Assembly: GCA_963205115.1 (NCBI GenBank)
Contig: CAUJHV010000044.1
Coordinates: 1-46,495, forward strand
Length of the DNA stretch: 46,495 nucleotides
Direction: 5' to 3'
Source: Pseudomonadota bacterium
Lineage (GTDB): Bacteria; Pseudomonadota; Gammaproteobacteria; Burkholderiales; Burkholderiaceae_C
Shown here: positions 27,585 through 36,900 of the stretch, one piece after another
Numbering within the stretch: position 1 is the first letter of the stretch
How the letters are laid out: the number at the start of each line of letters is the position of its first letter
Translations under genes and position numbers: made by a program
The notes under the pieces: generated by a model
What the model saw: only the letters and a program-made list of their open reading frames with translations
What the model was told of the DNA's origin: nothing
Databases searched by the model: none

Positions 27585-28880
27585 TCAGGCGCCGTCGCGC
27601 AGGGCCTGTGCGGCGGCTTCGATGGTGGCGTCGATGTCGGCGTCGGTGTGTGCCGCGCTGACAAATCCGGCTTCGTACAGTGCCGGCGCCAGGTAGACCC
27701 CGCGCGACAGCATGCCGTGGAAGAAGCGGTTGAATCGCGCCTGGTCAGTGGCCAGCACCTGCGTGTAGTTCTGCGGCAGGGTCGGCCCGAAGAAGAAGCC
27801 GAACATGCCGCCTTCGCAGTCGCCGCAGAAGGGAACACCCGCGTCGCGCGCCGCCACCGTCAGGCCATCGACCAGCCGGCGCGTGCGCGTGGCCAGCGTC
27901 TCGTAGAAGCCGGGCTTGGTGATCTCGCGCAGCGTGGCCAGACCGCAGGCCGTGGCCACCGGGTTGCCCGACAGCGTGCCGGCCTGGTAGACCGGCCCCA
28001 GCGGCGCGAGCTGCTGCATGATGGCCTTCGGGCCGCCAAAGGCGGCCAACGGCATGCCGCCGCCGATCACCTTGCCGAAGACGAACAGATCGGCCTGGAA
28101 GCCGGGAATCAGGCGCGCGTAGACGCTGTGTGCGCCGCCCAGCGCGACGCGGAAGCCCGTCATGACCTCGTCGAAGACCAGCAGCGTGCCGTGGGCCGTG
28201 CACAGCTCGCGCAGGCGCGTCATGAAGGGCACGCTGGCGCGCACGAAATTCATGTTGCCGGCGATCGGCTCGATCATCACGCAGGCGATCTCGCTGCCTT
28301 GTGCGGCGAAGGTCTCTTCGAGCTGCGCGAGGTTGTTGTACTCAAGGACCCGCGTGTGCTGCACGACCTCGGCCGGCACGCCGGCGCTGGTCGGGTGGCC
28401 GAAGGTCGCCAGACCCGAGCCGGCCTTGACCAGCAGCGCGTCGGCGTGGCCGTGGTAGCAGCCCTCGAACTTGACGATCGTGCTGCGGCCGGTGGCGCCA
28501 CGCGCCAGGCGCAGGGCGCTCATGCCGGCTTCGGTGCCGCTGGAGACCAGCCGCAGCTGCTCGACCCCGGGCACCAGCGCGATGATGGCCTCGGCCAGTT
28601 CGATCTCGCGTTCGGTGGGCGCGCCGAAGCTGAAGCCGTCGAGCGCGGCGCGTTGCACCGCTTCCAGTACGGCCGGGTGGCCGTGGCCGAGGATCATCGG
28701 CCCCCAGGAGCCGATGTAGTCCAGGTAGCGCTTGCCTTCGGCGTCGATCATCCAGGCGCCTTGCGCGCGGCTGATGAAACGTGGCGTGCCGCCGACCGCG
28801 CGGAAGGCGCGAACCGGCGAGTTCACGCCGCCGGGAATGACGCGCTGTGCGCGTTCGAAGAGCGATTCGTTGGTGCTCAT
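27585..28880 (-). CDS. hemL: Glutamate-1-semialdehyde 2,1-aminomutase
   Basis: HemL (431 residues) converts glutamate-1-semialdehyde into 5-aminolevulinate, the first committed tetrapyrrole precursor in bacteria using the C5 pathway. The fold-type I PLP residues are present: [24 protein letters not shown], and the cofactor lysine K270 in [10 protein letters not shown]. The conserved [10 protein letters not shown] lies near the N-terminus. The ATG at 28880 is separated from the ThiD-like stop by 20 bp, and its stop lies 52 bp before the mpl start. Confidence 0.96.
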   Translation of the reverse strand: MSTNESLFERAQRVIPGGVNSPVRAFRAVGGTPRFISRAQGAWMIDAEGKRYLDYIGSWGPMILGHGHPAVLEAVQRAALDGFSFGAPTEREIELAEAIIALVPGVEQLRLVSSGTEAGMSALRLARGATGRSTIVKFEGCYHGHADALLVKAGSGLATFGHPTSAGVPAEVVQHTRVLEYNNLAQLEETFAAQGSEIACVMIEPIAGNMNFVRASVPFMTRLRELCTAHGTLLVFDEVMTGFRVALGGAHSVYARLIPGFQADLFVFGKVIGGGMPLAAFGGPKAIMQQLAPLGPVYQAGTLSGNPVATACGLATLREITKPGFYETLATRTRRLVDGLTVAARDAGVPFCGDCEGGMFGFFFGPTLPQNYTQVLATDQARFNRFFHGMLSRGVYLAPALYEAGFVSAAHTDADIDATIEAAAQALRDGA

Positions 28881-28900
28881 GGGGTGGCGTTGCGGAAGAT

Positions 28901-29863
28901 TCAGTGGATGCGGCGCTTGCCGCCGGCCGCGCCATCCGGGCCATCCACGTCCATGGCGCTGAGGTCGGACGGGTCTTCGCCGCCTTCGCCTTCTTCGCCC
29001 GGAGGCAGGGCCCAGAAGAAGCGGTCGGGCACGATATTGCCCATGCCGGGGCGGAATCCGGAGTCCAGGCTCTGGTCGAGGAAGGCCAGGGCCTCGCCGA
29101 TGGCGGCCTGCAGCTCGCTGCCGGCGGCCAGAAGCGCCGCCAGCGCGGCCGACAGCGTCTCGCCCGCGCCGACGAAGCCGGCATCGAAGCGCTCGAACTT
29201 TTCGCCGGTGAGCGCGCCCTGCGCGTTGGCCAGCACGTTGTCGATGTACTGCTCGGCGCCGCGCGCCGGCAGCATGATGCCGGTGACCAGCACGTAGCCC
29301 GTGCCGCGCTGCCCGGCCGCGACGGCCAGTTCACGGGCAGACGGCGGCCGCTCGCTGTCCCAGTCGGGCAGCAGGAAATCCGTGAGCGTCTTGTGGTTGC
29401 CCACCAGCACCTCCGCGGCGGGCAGGATCAGCTCGCGGTAGGCATCCAGGTAAGGCACGAGCTGGTCCTCGTCGAGCCAGCTGAGATCGGGCATGTAGGC
29501 CACCAGCGGCACGTCGGAGTAGTCCGACAGGATCTCCGCGACGGCGCTGACGGTATCGGCCGAACCCAGGAAGCCGACCTTGAAACCCGAGACAGTGACG
29601 TCCTCGAGGATGGTGCGGGCCTGCTCGATGACCAGTTCGTCGTCGATCGGGTGGTGGTCGAAGACCTCGGCGGTATCCCGCATCAGCAACGAGGTGACCA
29701 CGGGCAGCGGATGCGCCCCCATGGCCGCAATGGTGGAGATGTCGCCGGCCGTGCCGCAGGCACCGCTCGGGTCGTTCACGTTGAACGACAGCACGCAAGC
29801 CGGCGGAGCGGGTTCGGCTGCGGGGTCGGTGACGTCCGCGGCGGGAGTGGATTCAGGGTTCAT
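28901..29863 (-). CDS. ThiD-like (hydroxymethylpyrimidine kinase family) protein with altered active site
   Basis: The protein has 320 residues and a ribokinase-like fold recognisable as ThiD/PdxK-related from [30 protein letters not shown] and [18 protein letters not shown]. Several hallmarks are changed: the usual DPSGGAGIQADL loop is [12 protein letters not shown], the TPNxPEA segment is VGNHKTL, and the catalytic GTGC (ThiD) or GTGD (PdxK) is GAGE (E235). A C-terminal extension of about 40 acidic/Gly residues follows. HMP/HMP-P kinase activity is therefore uncertain. Similar proteins next to rubredoxin and pilG are, from memory, common in Burkholderiales. The ATG at 29863 has GAGG upstream. 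It is divergent from rubredoxin. Confidence 0.75.
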   Translation of the reverse strand: MNPESTPAADVTDPAAEPAPPACVLSFNVNDPSGACGTAGDISTIAAMGAHPLPVVTSLLMRDTAEVFDHHPIDDELVIEQARTILEDVTVSGFKVGFLGSADTVSAVAEILSDYSDVPLVAYMPDLSWLDEDQLVPYLDAYRELILPAAEVLVGNHKTLTDFLLPDWDSERPPSARELAVAAGQRGTGYVLVTGIMLPARGAEQYIDNVLANAQGALTGEKFERFDAGFVGAGETLSAALAALLAAGSELQAAIGEALAFLDQSLDSGFRPGMGNIVPDRFFWALPPGEEGEGGEDPSDLSAMDVDGPDGAAGGKRRIH

Positions 29864-29985
29864 CGATGGCCTCGACCCGGCGTGCATCGGGTTCGGCAGT
29901 TAGGGGGTCACAAGACTTGCGGCGCAGCCTTAGGATCGCGGCGTATGTGCCTACATTCGCTTGCTTTTTGGTCGAAACCCGCTGG

Positions 29986-30007
29986 CTACAATCGTCGACC
30001 ATTGTAG
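29986..30007. promoter_or_regulatory. 22-bp palindrome over the rubredoxin/pilG promoter
   Basis: CTACAAT (29986-29992) and ATTGTAG (30001-30007) are exact inverted repeats separated by 8 bp whose centre is itself the palindrome GTCGAC. Overall 20 of 22 bases are symmetric. TACAAT at 29987-29992 is also the best -10 candidate for the rubredoxin-pilGHIJ-chpA transcript, so the dyad covers the -10 and the start point. This is the position expected for a repressor operator or a redox- or signal-responsive site. A clear -35 is lacking (T-rich GCTTTTTG lies about 16-18 bp upstream). Confidence 0.6.
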
Positions 30008-30025
30008 TGATCCGAAGCTTCCGAC

Positions 30026-30199
30026 GTGAGCAACGCAAGAACCTGGATGTGTCTGATCTGCGGCTGGATCTATGACGAGGCCGTAGGCGATGAAGAACAC
30101 GGTATCCCCCCCGGCACCGCCTGGGAGGATGTGCCGATGAATTGGACCTGTCCGGAATGCGGTGCGCGCAAGGAAGACTTCGAAATGGTACAGATCTGA
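30026..30199 (+). CDS. Rubredoxin
   Basis: This small redox protein of 57 residues coordinates a single iron by four cysteines: MCLICGWIYDE (CxxCG) and WTCPECGARKEDF (CPxCG). The segment GIPPGTAWEDVPMNW between them is typical. Rubredoxins pass single electrons to partners such as alkane hydroxylase or oxygen and superoxide reductases; the partner here is not obvious. The GTG at 30026 is used because the frame has no better start; an ATG seven codons later would remove the beta-strand before the first cysteine pair. It precedes pilG by 66 bp, an arrangement I recall from other Burkholderiales. Confidence 0.92.
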   Translation: MSNARTWMCLICGWIYDEAVGDEEHGIPPGTAWEDVPMNWTCPECGARKEDFEMVQI

Positions 30200-30265
30200 C
30201 CAGCGACAGCGACAGAGCTCTTTCCGTTGTCTGCGGCGCTGCGCAGTGATCGACAGGTGTCACAC

Positions 30266-30655
30266 ATGATCGAGAACACGCCAGGCGCCAAGGTGCTGGT
30301 GATCGACGACAGCAACACGATTCGACGCAGCGCCGAAATCTTCCTGCGCCAGGGTGGACACGAAGTGCTGCTGGCCGAAGACGGCTTCGACGCCTTGTCC
30401 AAGGTCGACGATCACGCACCCGATCTGATCTTCTGCGACATCCTGATGCCGCGTCTGGACGGGTACCAGACCTGCGCCATCATCAAGCGCAACCCGCGCT
30501 TTGCCCGCGTACCGGTCATCATGCTGTCCAGCAAGGACGGCCTGTTCGACAAGGCCCGCGGCCGCATGGTCGGCAGCGAGGAGTACCTGACCAAACCGTT
30601 CACGCGCGAGCAGCTGCTGCGTGCGGTGGAGCTGTTCCGCAGCCACGTCAACTGA
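30266..30655 (+). CDS. pilG: Twitching-motility response regulator PilG
   Basis: PilG (129 residues) is a stand-alone receiver, phosphorylated by ChpA in the Pil-Chp system and promoting pilus extension in Pseudomonas. It has the acidic pair in VLVIDDSNTIRRSAE, phospho-acceptor D58 in FCDILMPRLDGYQ, and the T/S and K residues in MLSSKDG and LTKPFTRE. The ATG at 30266 has AGGTG upstream. The gene order pilG-pilH-pilI-pilJ-chpA supports the name, because receiver sequence alone would not. Confidence 0.92.
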   Translation: MIENTPGAKVLVIDDSNTIRRSAEIFLRQGGHEVLLAEDGFDALSKVDDHAPDLIFCDILMPRLDGYQTCAIIKRNPRFARVPVIMLSSKDGLFDKARGRMVGSEEYLTKPFTREQLLRAVELFRSHVN

Positions 30656-30686
30656 ATTCCGAAGGCCACGCCGCCAAGGACCCCAC

Positions 30687-31052
30687 ATGGCGATCCAGAA
30701 GATCCTGCTGGTCGACGACTCCAAGACCGAGCTGCACCACATCAGCGGCCTGCTCACGCGCAAGGGCTACAGCGTGCGCACGGCCGAAAACGGTGAAGAA
30801 GCGCTGTCGCGCCTGAACGAAGACAAACCCGACCTGATCCTGATGGACGTGGTCATGCCGGGCCAGAACGGTTTCCAGCTCACGCGCGCCATCTCGCGCG
30901 ATTCGCGGTTTGCCGGCGTGCCCATCATCATGTGCACGAGCAAGAACCAGGAGACCGACAAGGTCTGGGGCATGCGCCAGGGCGCTCGCGACTACATCGT
31001 CAAACCCGTCAACGGCGACGAGCTGATCGCCAAGATCCTGGCGCTGACCTGA
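30687..31052 (+). CDS. pilH: Twitching-motility response regulator PilH
   Basis: PilH (121 residues) is the second receiver-only regulator of the Pil-Chp pathway, thought to act as a phosphate sink or to control retraction. The receiver motifs are intact: ILLVDDSKTELHH, D54 in LMDVVMPGQNGFQ, MCTSKNQETD and IVKPVNGDE. AAGGA lies 7-10 nt before the ATG. Its stop overlaps the pilI start by one base (TGATG), giving translational coupling. Confidence 0.92.
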   Translation: MAIQKILLVDDSKTELHHISGLLTRKGYSVRTAENGEEALSRLNEDKPDLILMDVVMPGQNGFQLTRAISRDSRFAGVPIIMCTSKNQETDKVWGMRQGARDYIVKPVNGDELIAKILALT

Positions 31053-31594
31053 TGGCACAACGAGAAGCGCTGAAACAACTGCAGGCCCGCCTGGCCGAAC
31101 GCCTGCAAGCTGCGCGGACGGAAGAAGGCCGCGCCGGCTGGCTGGCCGTCGAGGCCGAAGGTGCGGGCTTCCTGTTCCCCTTGCAGCAGGCCGGCGAGAT
31201 CTTCCCGATGGTCGACATCCTGCCGCTGGCGCACACGCGGCCGTGGTTCTGCGGGGTGGCCAACCTGCGCGGGGGCCTGCACGGCGTGGTCGATCTGGCC
31301 AGTTTCCTGGGGCTGCGCGCGGCGCCGCCGTCTGAAGCCAGCGCCCGTGAAGGCGCGCGGCTGATCGCGTTCAACCCGGCATTGCGCGCCCTGTGCGCGC
31401 TGCGCGTGGATGCCATGGCCGGATTGCGTCACGCCGAGGACCTCGTGGCCCTGCCCAACGATACCGCCCGGCCTGCCTTCGCACCACACCAGTGGCGCGA
31501 CAGCGGGGGGCGGCTGTGGCAGGAGGTCGATCTGGCCGAACTCGCGGCCAGCGACACATTTGTCTCCATTGCGGCGGAGGCCGCAAGCGCGTAG
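31052..31594 (+). CDS. pilI: CheW-like scaffold protein PilI
   Basis: PilI (180 residues) has a CheW domain that links the PilJ receptor to the ChpA kinase. The N-terminal helix is charged (ALKQLQARLAERLQAARTEEG), and the CheW core includes EIFPMVDILPLAHTRPWFCGVANLRGGLHGVVDLASFLGL, the usual docking region. It starts on the overlapping TGATG with the pilH stop and ends 40 bp before pilJ. Confidence 0.9.
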   Translation: MAQREALKQLQARLAERLQAARTEEGRAGWLAVEAEGAGFLFPLQQAGEIFPMVDILPLAHTRPWFCGVANLRGGLHGVVDLASFLGLRAAPPSEASAREGARLIAFNPALRALCALRVDAMAGLRHAEDLVALPNDTARPAFAPHQWRDSGGRLWQEVDLAELAASDTFVSIAAEAASA

Positions 31595-31634
31595 AACGCG
31601 GCCGTGTACGGCCGCCCGGAAGGACCGAGGACCC

Positions 31635-33953
31635 ATGGGCTTCATCGACCGAATCAAGAGCCGGAATCCGGCACGCACGGGCGCGCCCGGCGCGGATGTG
31701 CCTGTCGCCGAGGGTGACGTGGCGTCGGCCATGCAATCGCTGGAGGCCACCTCGGTCATCGGCGTGGGTACCGGCGTGACCGAAGCGGGCGCGCTGATGG
31801 CTGACTCGTCGATCATCTCCGAGGCGCCGCCCTCGCATCTGGTGGCCGGCTTCCCCGACTCGCGGCAGAACCCCGACGCCGGCGCGGCCTTGCCTGTGGC
31901 TGCCGTGCTGCCCGTCATCGGCCGGCGGCCGGTGCACCAGCAGCAGCGCATCCTGCTGTCCATGATCGCCGGCGGCGCGCTGGTGTTGATCCTGTCGGTG
32001 TCGCTGGGCATCGGATCCGCACAGCGCGCAGCCCAGCAGGTGGGCGCCACGGGCCAGGCCCAGATGCAGTCACAGCGTCAGGCCAAGTCGGCGGCGCTGG
32101 CCCTGGTCGGCCAGCGAGACGCCTTCGCCGAATTGCGCGACAGCACGCAGGTCCTGACGAAGAATGTGCGCGGCCTGGCCAGCGGCAACGACGAAATCAG
32201 CCCCGTATCGCCGGCGCTCGGGTCCGCCGTGGAGCCCATGGTCGAACTGGCCGGCAAGGTCGAGAAGAGCGCCGCGGCCGTGCTGGGCCAGGAAAAGGCC
32301 CTCATCCAGGCCGGCCAGGCCGTGCGCGCGATCAACGCGAAGTCCGCGCAGATGCTGGCCACGGTCGACATGATCTCGGCACAGCAACTCCAGGTGGGCG
32401 GCACCTCGGCCGAGTTTGCCGCTGCTGGCACGCTGGCCGTGCTGACGCAACGCGTGGCAAAGAATGCCAATGAATTCCTGACGCTCGAAGGCGTGACGCC
32501 CGACACCGTGCTGCAGCTGGGCAAGGACCTGAAGCAGTTCGGCGAACTGGCGGAAGGCCTGGCCAACGGCAATGCGGAATTGCGGCTGCCGGCCGCGCGC
32601 GACACGGTCATCGCCGACAAGGCGCGAGCGCTGATCAAGCAGTTTGCCGAACTCAATACCGAGGCGGCGCCGCTCATCGCCAACATCCAGGGCCTGATGG
32701 CCGCTCGCCAGGGCCAGGCCGCCATTGCGCGCGACAGCGACGCGCTGCGCCGCGGCCTCGACGAACTGCAGGGTCGGCTGACCTCCGGCGGCTTCGGACC
32801 GTGGCACTTTGCCGGCATCCTGCTGGCGCTGGTGCTCGCAGGCCTGGGTGCCGCGGGCCTGCTGCGCTTGTTCGTGCAGGAACAGAACCACCGTGCGCGT
32901 GAAGCCGAGGCGCAACGCGCCGAAGCCGAGCGCCAGGAGCGTGAAGCCAAGCGCGTGAACGACGCGAACCAGGCGGCCATTCTGCGCCTGATGAACGAAC
33001 TGCAGACGGTGGCCGAGGGCGACCTGACCCAGCAGGCGACGGTGACCGAGGACATCACCGGCGCGATCGCGGACTCCGTGAACTACACGGTGGAAGAGCT
33101 GCGCTCGCTGGTGTCGCAGGTGCAGAGCACGGTGCAGCGCGTGACCGGCACGACGCAGCAGGTGGAGCAGACCTCGACCGAGCTGCTGGCGGCTTCCACC
33201 GAGCAGCTGCGCGAAATCCGCGACACCGGCGAGTCGGTGCTGCAGATGGCCGGCCGGATCAACGAGGTCTCGGTGCAGGCGCAGCACTCGGCTGAGGTTG
33301 CGCGCCAGTCGCTGCAGGTGGCCGACCGCGGCCTGACGGCCGTGCAGAACACGATCGGTGGCATGAACGCGATCCGCGACCAGATCCAGGAAACCTCCAA
33401 GCGCATCAAGCGCCTGGGTGAGTCCTCGCAGGAGATCGGCGAAATCACCGAGCTGATCTCGGACATCACGGAACAGACCAACGTGCTGGCACTGAATGCT
33501 GCCATCCAGGCCGCCTCCGCCGGCGAGGCGGGCCGCGGCTTCTCGGTCGTGGCCGAAGAAGTGCAGCGCCTGGCCGAACGCTCGGCTGACGCCACGCGGC
33601 AGATCTCCGCCCTGGTGCGTGCCATCCAGACCGACACGCAGGATGCCGTGGCCGCCATGGAGCGCTCGACGATCGGTGTGGTCGATGGCGCGAAGCTCTC
33701 CGATGCGGCCGGCACGGCGCTCAACGACATCGACCGCGTCACGCGCGAACTGTCACTGCTGATCGAGCGCATCTCGTCGCAGGCCTCTCGCGAGGCGCAA
33801 TCGGCCAACGTCGTGGCCACCAACATCCAGCACATCTTCGCGGTGACCGAGCAGACGTCCGAAGGCACCCAGTCCACCGCGCAGATGGTCCGCGAGTTGT
33901 CGCGGTCGGCCGAGGAACTGCGCGCCTCGGTGGCCCGCTTCAAGGTCAACTGA
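31635..33953 (+). CDS. pilJ: Twitching-motility methyl-accepting chemotaxis protein PilJ
   Basis: PilJ (772 residues) is the membrane receptor of the Pil-Chp system. An unusually long cytoplasmic N-terminus of about 106 residues precedes TM1 (about 107-128, IAGGALVLILSVSLGIGS). Then come the periplasmic PilJ-type sensor region (about 130-388), TM2 (about 390-413, FAGILLALVLAGLGAAGLL), a HAMP-like segment and the signalling hairpin, whose tip reads ITEQTNVLALNAAIQAASAGEAGRGFSVVAEEVQRLAE. Glutamate/glutamine pairs suitable for methylation occur on either side, but no pilK-type methyltransferase gene lies in this window. The ATG at 31635 follows a GAGGACCC site. Confidence 0.94.
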   Translation: MGFIDRIKSRNPARTGAPGADVPVAEGDVASAMQSLEATSVIGVGTGVTEAGALMADSSIISEAPPSHLVAGFPDSRQNPDAGAALPVAAVLPVIGRRPVHQQQRILLSMIAGGALVLILSVSLGIGSAQRAAQQVGATGQAQMQSQRQAKSAALALVGQRDAFAELRDSTQVLTKNVRGLASGNDEISPVSPALGSAVEPMVELAGKVEKSAAAVLGQEKALIQAGQAVRAINAKSAQMLATVDMISAQQLQVGGTSAEFAAAGTLAVLTQRVAKNANEFLTLEGVTPDTVLQLGKDLKQFGELAEGLANGNAELRLPAARDTVIADKARALIKQFAELNTEAAPLIANIQGLMAARQGQAAIARDSDALRRGLDELQGRLTSGGFGPWHFAGILLALVLAGLGAAGLLRLFVQEQNHRAREAEAQRAEAERQEREAKRVNDANQAAILRLMNELQTVAEGDLTQQATVTEDITGAIADSVNYTVEELRSLVSQVQSTVQRVTGTTQQVEQTSTELLAASTEQLREIRDTGESVLQMAGRINEVSVQAQHSAEVARQSLQVADRGLTAVQNTIGGMNAIRDQIQETSKRIKRLGESSQEIGEITELISDITEQTNVLALNAAIQAASAGEAGRGFSVVAEEVQRLAERSADATRQISALVRAIQTDTQDAVAAMERSTIGVVDGAKLSDAAGTALNDIDRVTRELSLLIERISSQASREAQSANVVATNIQHIFAVTEQTSEGTQSTAQMVRELSRSAEELRASVARFKVN

Positions 33954-33969
33954 GGCAAGGGGCGAGCGC

Positions 33970-36900
33970 ATGAACGATCGAGCAGCGCCCGCGCCGGCGG
34001 CGCCTCTGGCCGAGGACCTGCGTGCCCTGTCGTGGGTGCAGGACGAGGTGCGGCGGTCGTTGGAGGCCGCGCACAAGTCCCTGCACCGCCACCTGCGCGA
34101 AGCCGATGCGCTGCGCGGGTCGGATGTCGACCGCGTGGACCCGACCGTGCTGCGCCATGCGCGGACCCATTTTCACCAAGCTGCGGGTGCGCTGGAGCTG
34201 GTGGGCATGCGCGTGCCGGCACAGATGTTGCGGGCCAGCGAGCGTGCCGTCCAGCGCATGGGCGAGCGCCCCTCGACGGCCACGGCCGCGAACGTCCAGG
34301 CCATCGAGCAGGCCTCGTTTGCCTTGATCGACTACCTGGGCCGCCTGACGGCCGGCAAGTCGGTTTCGGGCATGGCCCTGTTCCCGCCGTACGCGAGCCT
34401 GCAGGAGCTGGCCGGCGCGGACCGGATCCACCCTGCCGACCTCTGGGATTTCGACTGGACATGGCGCGTGATCGCGCACGAGAGCGATCTGCCGCCGGTG
34501 CTGGCAGACACCCAGGCGCGCGAAGCGATGGAGCGCCTGATCCTGCGCCTGATGCGCACGCCCGATCGCACCACGCTGCGGCGCATGAGCGACCTTTGCG
34601 CGGGTCTCGGGGCGGATGCCAAGGGGCGCCGCTCGACGATGTGGCGCCTGGCTGCCGGCTTCTTCGAAGCCCAGGCCGCGGGCCTGCTGCGCTACGACGT
34701 CTACGTCAAGCGGGCCGCGCCGCGGTTGCTGGCGCAGGCGCGTCTGGGCCTGCGTTCGGGCGATGTGTCCGACCGGTTGGCCAACGACCTGCTGTTCTTC
34801 TGTGCGCGGGCCACCGCGCCGGCCACCGAGGCCGAAGCCCCGCGGCTGTTCGCGGTGCGGCGGGCGTACGGCCTGGACCGCGTCGTGCTGGGCGATTACG
34901 AAAGTTCCACGCTGGGCCGCTACGACCCCAGCGTCCTGATGCAGGCGCGCAAGCGCGTGGCCGCTGCGCGCGAGGCCTGGTCGGCCGTGGCCGGTGGCGA
35001 AGCACACCGTCCGCAGACACTGGGTGACACGCTGGCGCTGGTTCAGGACACGCTCGAGAAGCTCTATCCGGAGGGCGCCGAACTCGGGCGTGCGCTGGTG
35101 CATGCCGGCATGGTCGCCTCGGGGCCTGCCGGGGTTCCCGCGCCGCTGGCGATGGAAGTCGCCACGGCCGTGCTGTATCTCGAAGCCTCGCTCGAGGACG
35201 CCGAGCTCGACGATCCGCGGCTGGGCCCGCGCATCAAGCATCTCGCGCAGCGCATCGACAAGGTGCGCATGGGCGCGGAGCCGCAGCCGCTCGAGCCCTG
35301 GATGGAGGAGCTCTACCGGCGCGTCTCCGACAACCAGACGATCGGCAGCGTGGTGCAGGAACTGCGCGGCGCGCTGGTAGAGATCGAAAAGCACATCGAC
35401 CAGTATTTCCGTCAGCCGCAGCAGCCCGAGCTGCTCTTTCCGGTGCCCGGACAGCTGTCGGTCATGCGCGGCGTGGTGTCGGTCCTCGGGCTGGATGCCG
35501 CCACGCAGGCCGTCATGCGGATGCGCGAAGACGTGGATGTGCTCGCGCACGGCGCCACGGACGTGCGGCAGGAAGAGATCTTCGAGCGGCTCGCCGACAA
35601 CCTGGGCGCGCTGAGCTTCTTGATCGACATCCTGGCCGTGCAGCCCAATCTGGCCAAGGCGCTGTTCCGCTTCGAACCCGAGACCGGCCGCCTGCTGGCG
35701 CTGATGTCGTCCGCGCCACGCGACGTGCCGGCGGTCGATGACCTGCCCGACACCGGTCCCGGCGACCTGGGCGAACGTGCCCACCGCATTGCGCGGGATG
35801 CCGCACGCTCCGAGATTTCCGACGAGGTGCTGGTGCGCGAACTGCGCAGCCTCGCGCAGCAGGCCCTGCTGGCCGAACAAAGGCGGCTGGCCGATACGCT
35901 GACTGCGGCGCAGTCGGCCATCGAGCGGGCGGCGGATCCTGAGGTGAAACGTTCGCTGCGTGCCGAGCTGGTGACGCGCATGCAAAACTGGAGCAGCGCA
36001 GCGGTGCCGCTGCGGGCGGTGCCTGCGGCGGCGGCCGATTCGGCCGCGCTGGCGGCCGCCGCGCATGCGTCCGCGCCGGCAACGGTGCCGACATCGGCAC
36101 CGACGGCGCCACCTGTGCCTGCGCCGGTGGCGCAGCCGGACCTGCCGGCCGCCGAACCCGTTGCCGTCGACCGCAGCGAGCCCATGGAACAGACGGCTGC
36201 ACTCGACGGCGGTTTGCCACAAGCGCCGGTGCTGCCGTCGATCGAGCCGATCCCGGCCGTCGAATCGACGCAGGTCTTTGCAGGAACGCCGCTGATGGTG
36301 CCGCTGGCACCGTCGGCGAGCCCGACGATGCCTGCGGACGAGATCGACATCGTGCTCGACGACATCGGGTTCGAGCCGTCAGCCGTGCCGGACGCGCCGG
36401 CTTCGGCGCCCGAATCCGCTGCGGAACAGGCCGTCGACGCCGCCCTGGAGCCGATGGCGCCCGCGCGTGTCGAGCCCGCGATCGAGCCGATCGCTGCCAT
36501 GCCTGCGCAGGCGCCGATGCCCGCCACGGTTCCGCCGCCGGCCGTGCCGGCAGCTTCGGTGCCGCTCGTGGCGCTGAGCGAAGACGATGCGGAGATGCTC
36601 GAGGTCTTCCTTGAGGAAGCGGGCGAGGTGATCCAGACGGCCCGCGAGTCGCTGCACAGCCTGGCCGCGCCCGAACGTGACACCTCGGGTGACCTGTCCG
36701 ACCTCACCGGCATTCGCCGCGCGTTCCACACGCTCAAGGGCAGCTCGCGCATGGTCGGCTTGAGCGACTTCGGCGAAGCCGCCTGGGCCTGCGAACAGCT
36801 GTACAACGCCCGGTTGGCGCATTCGCCGCACCTGGACGCGCCCTTGCGCGGATTGACCGAGCAGGCGCTGGACTATCTCGAGGCGTGGACCCTCGCGGTC

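Noticed and set aside
33946..36222. A 758-codon minus-strand frame opposite chpA
   Set aside because: It is a shadow of the ChpA coding frame with no family motif or ribosome binding site.
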